A DNA stretch of 64,000 nucleotides, from positions 186,001-250,000 of the forward strand of contig LLEY01000160.1 of the NCBI GenBank assembly GCA_001414485.1, given 5' to 3'. The notes under the pieces were generated by a model. The model saw only the letters and a list, made by a program, of their open reading frames with translations. It was not told the origin of the DNA and made no database searches. Each line of letters opens with the position of its first letter. The stretch's first letter is position 1. The stretch is from Calycina herbarum (Eukaryota > Ascomycota > Leotiomycetes > Helotiales > Pezizellaceae). Position numbers and translations under genes: made by a program. Below are positions 58,330 through 64,000 of the stretch, piece by piece.

Positions 58330-59514
58330 ATGAGCTTCAAAGCCACTCCAGCATTTTCCAGTCGTATCAAGAAACCGAAGAAAGCGCCAGCATTCAAGCG
58401 AAGCTCATCAGGTCTGAACCCATACTCCTCACTAGCCCGTCGCAAACCGATACAGAGAGCAGCCACGAAACCCGAGGCTAGCGACGAGCAAGAAGAGGAC
58501 TTCTTTGACGACCGACTTGACGATGTTGGTCTTGTCAAATCCTTAGCAACGGATCTCATACTTCGCGATGTTCCGCAGTCGATGTTATATATTAGGGGGA
58601 AGATGTGGACTCAGCTACCAGAGCAGAGGACAGGAATGAATCCGACACGAATCGCAGAAGTGCTGAACTTTCGAGTCTCACTGCCCCCAGTCGTGACTGT
58701 ATCCCATCTACAAGCTCTGCTGGACTCACCGACTGCGGTAGAGAAAGAGATAGCAGAGTTGACAAGAGGAGGCGCAATAAGAAAGGTTGTGCTTAATGGA
58801 CGAGGGCATATGGGAGAAGTGTTGATCTTGGTGAAAGACATGGAAAACATGATACAGACCAGTACTCTAGACTCTGAACTAAAAACAAAGTTCATTGCAT
58901 TGTTGCGCGAACATCCAACAGCCCTGAAACTTCCTACGCGACTTCCAGAAAATGAGGTGAGAGAGCTGATGAAAGCAGGATTTATCACTTCCTCCACACC
59001 CAGCTGGACGACTACCGATGCCTTTTCTAGACCCGGGGATGGCTCGAGGGGCACTTTGACTTCTTTCAATAGTATCTCGAAAGCTGGATCAGGTTCTATG
59101 GCAGCAGTCGGCGGAGAGGGCGCTGTTCACGCAGCTGGTGGCAGTGGAGGGGGAGCAAAATCGATATCAACGCATGGGGAATATGATTTGGCACTCCCCG
59201 CCACGGGCCCTTTTCTCAAGCTATTGTCAAGTGCTCGGACTCACCTTCTGTCGTTGTTATCAAAATCCAAATACCGAGAAGCACCAGAGTCTCTTCTCCA
59301 TCAACGTTGGGATGGTGGCATAGCTGCCGAAAACGACGCAAGTACAGCCAGGAGGAATCGAGGGGAGTTTGCTGGCGTATTACCTGGGAGAACCAGGAAG
59401 TGGAAACAGCTCAGTGGGATTTCTTTTGAATGGATCCTAGGGGAGTGTGTCGGCGCTGGACTTGTTGAAGTTTTCAATACCGGCAGTGTTGGGAGGGGAA
59501 TAAGGGCATTATGA
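58330..59514 (+). CDS. STK19-family winged-helix protein
   Basis: A single-exon frame of 394 residues from ATG at 58,330 (CAACAATG); an in-frame ATG at 58,183 would add 49 residues lying in the promoter and without homology. The first 60 residues are basic and Ser-rich with an acidic patch (DEQEEDFFDD). The STK19 domain (about 66-394) shows DDVGLVKSLATDLILRDVPQ, EQRTGMNPTRIAEVLNFR, VTVSHLQALLDSPTAVEKEI, RGGAIRKVVL and, at the end, SGISFEWILGECVGAGLVEV. A Gly/Ser-rich insertion (about 250-280) splits it. Despite the historical name, the family is now viewed as a DNA-binding winged-helix protein that works in transcription-coupled repair in mammals. The fungal role is inferred, probably nuclear. 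Confidence 0.8.
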   Translation: MSFKATPAFSSRIKKPKKAPAFKRSSSGLNPYSSLARRKPIQRAATKPEASDEQEEDFFDDRLDDVGLVKSLATDLILRDVPQSMLYIRGKMWTQLPEQRTGMNPTRIAEVLNFRVSLPPVVTVSHLQALLDSPTAVEKEIAELTRGGAIRKVVLNGRGHMGEVLILVKDMENMIQTSTLDSELKTKFIALLREHPTALKLPTRLPENEVRELMKAGFITSSTPSWTTTDAFSRPGDGSRGTLTSFNSISKAGSGSMAAVGGEGAVHAAGGSGGGAKSISTHGEYDLALPATGPFLKLLSSARTHLLSLLSKSKYREAPESLLHQRWDGGIAAENDASTARRNRGEFAGVLPGRTRKWKQLSGISFEWILGECVGAGLVEVFNTGSVGRGIRAL

Positions 59515-59649
59515 TGTGTTGCAAGGTCAAGGAAGTGAGTGGTATTAGCATTCAATATTATGGGGTAGAGAATTAGGTGTATATTACTATAAGGAGGGAA
59601 CTATTCTTTGTACTACCAGAAGTGTAAATACTCCAGAGTAACTTGTAAG

Positions 59650-61110
59650 TGTGACTTATAACCTAATTATATATAGTTATAAGAAGAGTGAATATCTAAT
59701 ATAATAATACACTCTCTATTTAAGATTCTCTTTCTATACTAGCTTATATAACTCTACTATGATACATTCCTAATTAGGTAATTCTATAGATTCTCTATAC
59801 TTATTCTCTCTTAATATTTTAGTTAATCTATTAGCTGATATATCTCTAGTAAGTACGTAGTATAATTCTATAATTCTCTATTTACTCTCTTTGAAGATTT
59901 TCTCTAGATAAGTAAGAAGTAACTATTATAGAGCTATATAAATCGTAGAGAACCTTGAATTATATTAACATATAAAGTACTTTATATATACGTAATAATT
60001 TATATAAGAAAGAGTTAGAGAATAATATATATAGAGAAATTAAGTTAGTTAAATAGTATAGACCGAGTCTTATAGTATTCAGGTTATTAAAGAAAATAAG
60101 CTAGAGTTTTACAACTCGTTAGAATTACTTGTAATTATTCTAACTTCTATTAACTATTAAATCTATATTAAGAGTTTCAAAGCGATAGCTATAATACTTA
60201 GTAAAGTTGATACTTTCTTATAAGTACACTTTCCTAGTAATTAAGCCGTACCTATTTTTAAATATAAGTTTCTACGATTACTTTGAAATATAGAATAGAA
60301 GATTTCTCGCTTTCTTTATTTCAATTCCTATTCGTTTTATTCTCTTTAAATATATATACGCTCTCTCTTTACTTAAATTAAGTAATAGCCTCAAGTATAG
60401 AGATCTTAGATTATCTTCTTAAATACGAGACCTTCTCTTATTAATAAGAACAGACCGCTAGACTATAGTCTTAATAACTTAGCTTTGCTATATGTCTTCT
60501 CAACTCTAGTATTATTATCTATATTAGAACAAAACTTCTATAGCTAAGAAGAGTAGACTTAAATTCGTAGAAATTCCAGAAGTATATAATAAGAGAATAA
60601 GAGCACCGGGTTATTATAAAAATACGAGTTTTATTTAATAATAACTTAAGAATCGATAATAGTAATTATAAACTCTCTAGATATTACTACTCTCTCTCTA
60701 ACTTAATAATCTTAGCCTTTTTAAAAGAGCAAGTCTTTGCTTTTTCAAGCCTTCGAAGGTATTTCTTCTGCTAGAGCTATTTTTAATACTTGTTTTATAT
60801 AATCTTTTAATCTTATCGCTTTATTTTTACTAAACTTAAAAGGATATCTATATAATCTCTTTTGAATAAGTATATTATTTAGTATCAGTTTGACTTAGTA
60901 GTTAATAGCTTGATATAAAAAGAGTATATTATCGTTGTAACTATCGTTGATATATACCGAGTATAAGCTATACTCGGTTCTACTTAAATACCTACTCTCC
61001 TCGTTAAGTAAGAAGAGTACGTAGAAGTACTAACCACTTATATATACCGACACTAGTACTTCTTCAAAGTCGGTGGAAGTAGTACTCTAAAAATTATTAA
61101 AAATCTGTCT
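59650..61110 (-). mobile_element. RIP-degraded Ty1/Copia-like fragment
   Basis: The AT-rich block has stops in all frames. Near 59,770-59,900 the minus strand reads IIELYYVLTRDISANRLTKI, equivalent to the end of Copia RNase H (IELRYVPTxEMxADGLTKxL), preceded by a segment like the HARTKHIDI region. No LTR pair or other domain could be fixed, so edges are approximate. Confidence 0.45.
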
Positions 61111-61118
61111 TATCCTCT

Positions 61119-63120
61119 TATTACGAATCACGGATTCGTAGTAAGTAGTCTAGACAGCGCTCTAATAGGACAAGGTACGACATCTAGGAAGGGAAGGTAA
61201 CACAGGAGGAAATCAGTAGTATAGAAGGCATTTAAGGGTTTCAGGATCTCACTGTTATAAGACTGTTGGAAGTCACGTGTAGTTATATAACGTGATCGCT
61301 TATATCGCTCTAATCGCTGTAATCGCGAGCGATAAAGGCGATGTACTTAGAGAACGAAGGTTCTATATAAGACTAGCACGTCTGCTATTAGATAGAAGCT
61401 TCGTACTTAACTTTAGTTATTAATCTTATTATCTTATTTAATATCTTTGATATAAGTAACGAGTTTACTTCTAAGTAAATAACCTAGCGTATCTATACTT
61501 CTTACCTATATACTAACCTTCGAAACTTAGTTACCTTTATTTAGTTTATTTAAGTTTCGTTATACTTTAAGCACTTGCTTAGAAGTTTAGTCACTATAGC
61601 CCTAGCAACCCCCGCCGCAGCTAGCCTAAATACTAGTCGAGTCAACGTCGTAGAAACATATAGAAGTACTACTAGAAGAACGCCTACTAGTATACAGTCA
61701 CCTAGAAACGACGATAATGTTAGTATACCAGACGCCTCCGAGCTCTATAAGGTCGAAGCACTTAAGTCTATTAAAGTTAAGATAATAGGCACGTATTATA
61801 GGAAGTATAAGGAACTCGACTTATTCTTTCTCTAAATAGACATCTACTTTAACTTTAATTCTAATAAATTCAAAAGTAATTATAATTCGTAAACTATCTT
61901 TACTATCTCCTACTTAAGAGAATTAGTATTAGAATAGGCTTAGCTATATCTCGAGAATTTCTTTAAAAATAAGAATAAAGATAGAAAGATAGAATTAACT
62001 AAGATTATATTTAAATCTTAGAAAGGATTTAAGATAACTATTAGAAAAGTTTTTAGAGACTTTAATACTATCTAAACTACTATATATAAGCTTTTAGATC
62101 TATACTAAACCAGATTAGTAATAGATTATACTAATAAATTCTAATATTATAAAACGAAATCAGGATAAGATACTATTACTCTTATAGAACTCTTCTATAA
62201 AGAATTAAAAATATATATTCGTAAAGAAATAGTTAAATAGAATATATAATTCTTAACTATTATAGGTATAATCAAGGAGGTCGTCTAGCTAGGTAACCGC
62301 TTATATAAATTTAGGAAAAGTAACCCTAGATATAAGAAAAAGAGTAAAGGGTTAAGAAAGTAGAAACACTTCTATACTAAGTATAGTAAGAAGGCAAACG
62401 CTATATAGAAGAAGACCTTTCCAAAGAAAGAAGGACTTTCCTAAGAAGAGCAAAATCGTCGACGTAAGTAGAACTTATGTTATAACTATAGCCTCTCTAG
62501 TTATAGAGTAAATAAGTATAGTAAGAAGAAAGACTCTAAAAAGAAAAGATAGGTTAATACTATAGTTTAAAAAGAAGTAGCTTTACTTAATAAAATCGAA
62601 CTTATAGACGAAGAACTTAAGACTAGAGAATATAGTACATAGATTAAAATAGATACTATAAATATAATAGCAGGCGCTATATACCTATAGCCGAACAAAG
62701 GAATCGAGTTATAAGCTAGTAGAGTTTAGAACACTAATAATAATAGAGATCCGCTACTTAAAGAATATTATAATATATAGTTGGAAATAGATTACGAATT
62801 ACCTCTCTAAGTAGAGTATAAATCGCTACTATTAATAAGTTTATTAGAGTTATTAGAATTAGTATCTAACTTATTAGAGGTAGATCTAAGAATATATAAG
62901 CCTAAACTAGGCAAGATATAGGTATTTATTAGAACTTTTAAGAGAGGAAATAGATAGGTATATATAGAAAGCTAGAAACCTAATTTTTAAAGCCTATATT
63001 CTACTTAGAGAGTTAACTTTATAGTTTTAACTATCTATATAATTATTTAGAATAAATAAGACTAGGTAACGATAGTTAGCCTTATTACTAAAAGAGAAAC
63101 TACCGAATTTAAGAAACCTA
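61119..63120 (+). mobile_element. Ty3/Gypsy fragment: 5' LTR, gag and protease start, RIP-degraded
   Basis: The LTR starts at 61,119 (TATTACGAATCACG) and shares its 3' half (TTCGTACTTAACTTTAG, CTTATTTAATATCTTTGA) with the LTRs at 5,764, 10,894 and 24,368. Gag follows from about 61,590 (LATPAAASLNTSRVNVVETY, VEALKSIKVKIIGTYYRKYK) to the basic zinc-knuckle region at about 62,470-62,550, where NLCYNYSLSSYRVNKYS keeps one Cys and has Tyr at the other ligand positions. Protease-region sequence similar to 16,400-14,700 runs to about 63,120, where the copy breaks off. It keeps a few GC-rich, less mutated stretches (61,270-61,340). Confidence 0.7.
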
Positions 63121-63177
63121 GTGTTAAAATGGTCACGTAAGAGGACAGAAGGCAGAAGGCAGAAGTCAAGGGTATAA

Positions 63178-63264
63178 ATATATATATGTATATGTATGTG
63201 TATGTGTATGTGTGTGTGTATGTATATGTGTGTGTGTGTGTGTATGTATGTGTGTGTATGTATG
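63178..63264. repeat. TATG/TG microsatellite
   Basis: Alternating purine-pyrimidine tract of TATG and TG units on the plus strand. It is followed at once by a short perfect hairpin GTCCTGGG-TAGACGT-CCCAGGAC. Confidence 0.85.
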
Positions 63265-63303
63265 TCCTGGGTAGACGTCCCAGGACCTAGTTATATACAC
63301 ATG

Positions 63304-63440
63304 TGTACAAGGGACTCTTTTGTATATACGCATTCGGAATACGTATGCGGTGTACAAAGGACTCTTTGTATATACGCATTCGGAATACGTATGCGGTGTA
63401 CAAAGGACTCTTTGTATGTACGTATGCGGAATACGCTACA
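63304..63440. repeat. 46-47-bp tandem repeat made of palindromes
   Basis: Units 63,304-63,350, 63,351-63,396 and a partial third to about 63,440. Each holds ACAAAGGACTCTTTGT (a stem-loop) and CGCATTCGGAATACGTATGCG (a second near-palindrome). Related CGGAATACG words continue to 63,475. No protein is implied, though frames stay open through it. Confidence 0.8.
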
Positions 63441-63479
63441 AAACGCCACTTCCGTAAACGGAATACGCATGCGGAAGTA

Positions 63480-64000
63480 TATGTAATTAATATATAAAAC
63501 TTAACGCGTTGCTCTAGAGTGCTCTAGACACATCAGAACCGCGAGGTCACGTGGTATTCTGACTAAGCTTAACTTTTAGGTCTATATACACTTAAGCACT
63601 TATGTCTAAGTATACTAGATACTAATATATTATTATAATATTCTATCTAAGGAAAAATCCTTATAGCTACGTCTTCTAAGAGTCTTTCAAAGGCGTACTA
63701 GCCTCTTTCCTTCTCTTATCTAATCGATAGACTATTAGTTTCTAGCTTCGCTTATAAAAGGCCTTTAAATTAAGAAAAGAGGTTAGACGTACTTCTGTTA
63801 TATCTTTCTAGGTGTAGAAGGTAGTATTTTAGCTTATAATTAGTATTTATAACTAATACTAGTGTTGAGGTAGGTATAGGTATAGGTTATAGAAGGTTAG
63901 AAGAAGGAAGTCTTCTTTTAAGCTTTATAAGAGCTTCTTCTTAATAGCTAGAAAGGTTAGCTATTAATTAGTTCTAACTTTTAGTAAGAAGCTATATCTC
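63480..64000. other. AT-rich end of the window
   Basis: RIP-like composition with stops in all frames; no domain, LTR or terminal repeat recognised. Confidence 0.5.

Noticed and set aside
63166..63497. Open frames through the TG microsatellite and 46-bp repeat
   Set aside because: They exist because the repeats lack stops; the products are simple-sequence peptides.

Overview
The window is nuclear DNA of a filamentous ascomycete. Its genes carry short GT-AG introns of about 50-115 bp. It has a full-length fungal CYP51, a HET-domain gene and a serine/threonine-rich GPI-type cupredoxin. Nearly all of its transposon DNA shows repeat-induced point mutation (RIP): very AT-rich sequence, transition-only differences between repeat copies, and TAA/TAG where Gln codons are expected. 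The gene families and the CYP51 sequence suggest Leotiomycetes/Helotiales; this is an inference, not a proof.

Layout. 1-2.8 kb: no confident gene, some decayed coding traces. 3.0-3.9 kb: a secreted GPI-anchored cupredoxin gene with its own TATA box. About 4.4-29 kb: a transposon island. Here RIP-degraded Ty3/Gypsy elements (LTR at 24,368, gag/pol down to about 11.75 kb on the minus strand, plus two partial copies at 5.8-10.9 kb) are split by a complete 6,471-bp Gypsy element (17,105-23,575, 319-bp LTRs, TSD AAGAT). Next to them a degraded Fot1/pogo transposase is split by a much fresher 2,654-bp gag-only LTR element (24,547-27,200, 275-bp LTRs, TSD ATACC). A 196-bp solo LTR (10,355-10,550, TSD GATAT) sits in an older LTR. 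The gag-only element shares U5, LTR end and leader with the 6.5-kb element, so the two look like a non-autonomous/autonomous pair.

29-40.5 kb: sparse genes (GNAT acetyltransferase, secreted metallophosphoesterase/5'-nucleotidase, a small Cys-tailed membrane protein) among remnants (MULE N-terminus, an RBX1-like first exon, an unknown pseudogene) and an unusual cluster of inverted-repeat-bounded modules at 39.8-40.5 kb. 40.8-51.3 kb: a compact minus-strand run of PAQR/Izh receptor, CYP51, DGAT2 and a C2H2 transcription factor. The first three act in sterol and neutral-lipid metabolism, so this is a lipid neighbourhood, though each gene looks independently transcribed. 54-59.5 kb: a HET-domain gene, then a divergent pair (histidine phosphatase minus, STK19-like plus) sharing a 258-bp promoter. 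Two MITEs lie at 42,986-43,208 and 56,441-56,545. 59.6-64 kb: a second RIP-degraded block with a Copia-like fragment, a Gypsy LTR-gag copy, a TG microsatellite and a 46-47-bp tandem repeat built of palindromes.

Exon boundaries were derived by hand from splice signals and reading frame. Family assignments come from recognised motifs, not database searches.
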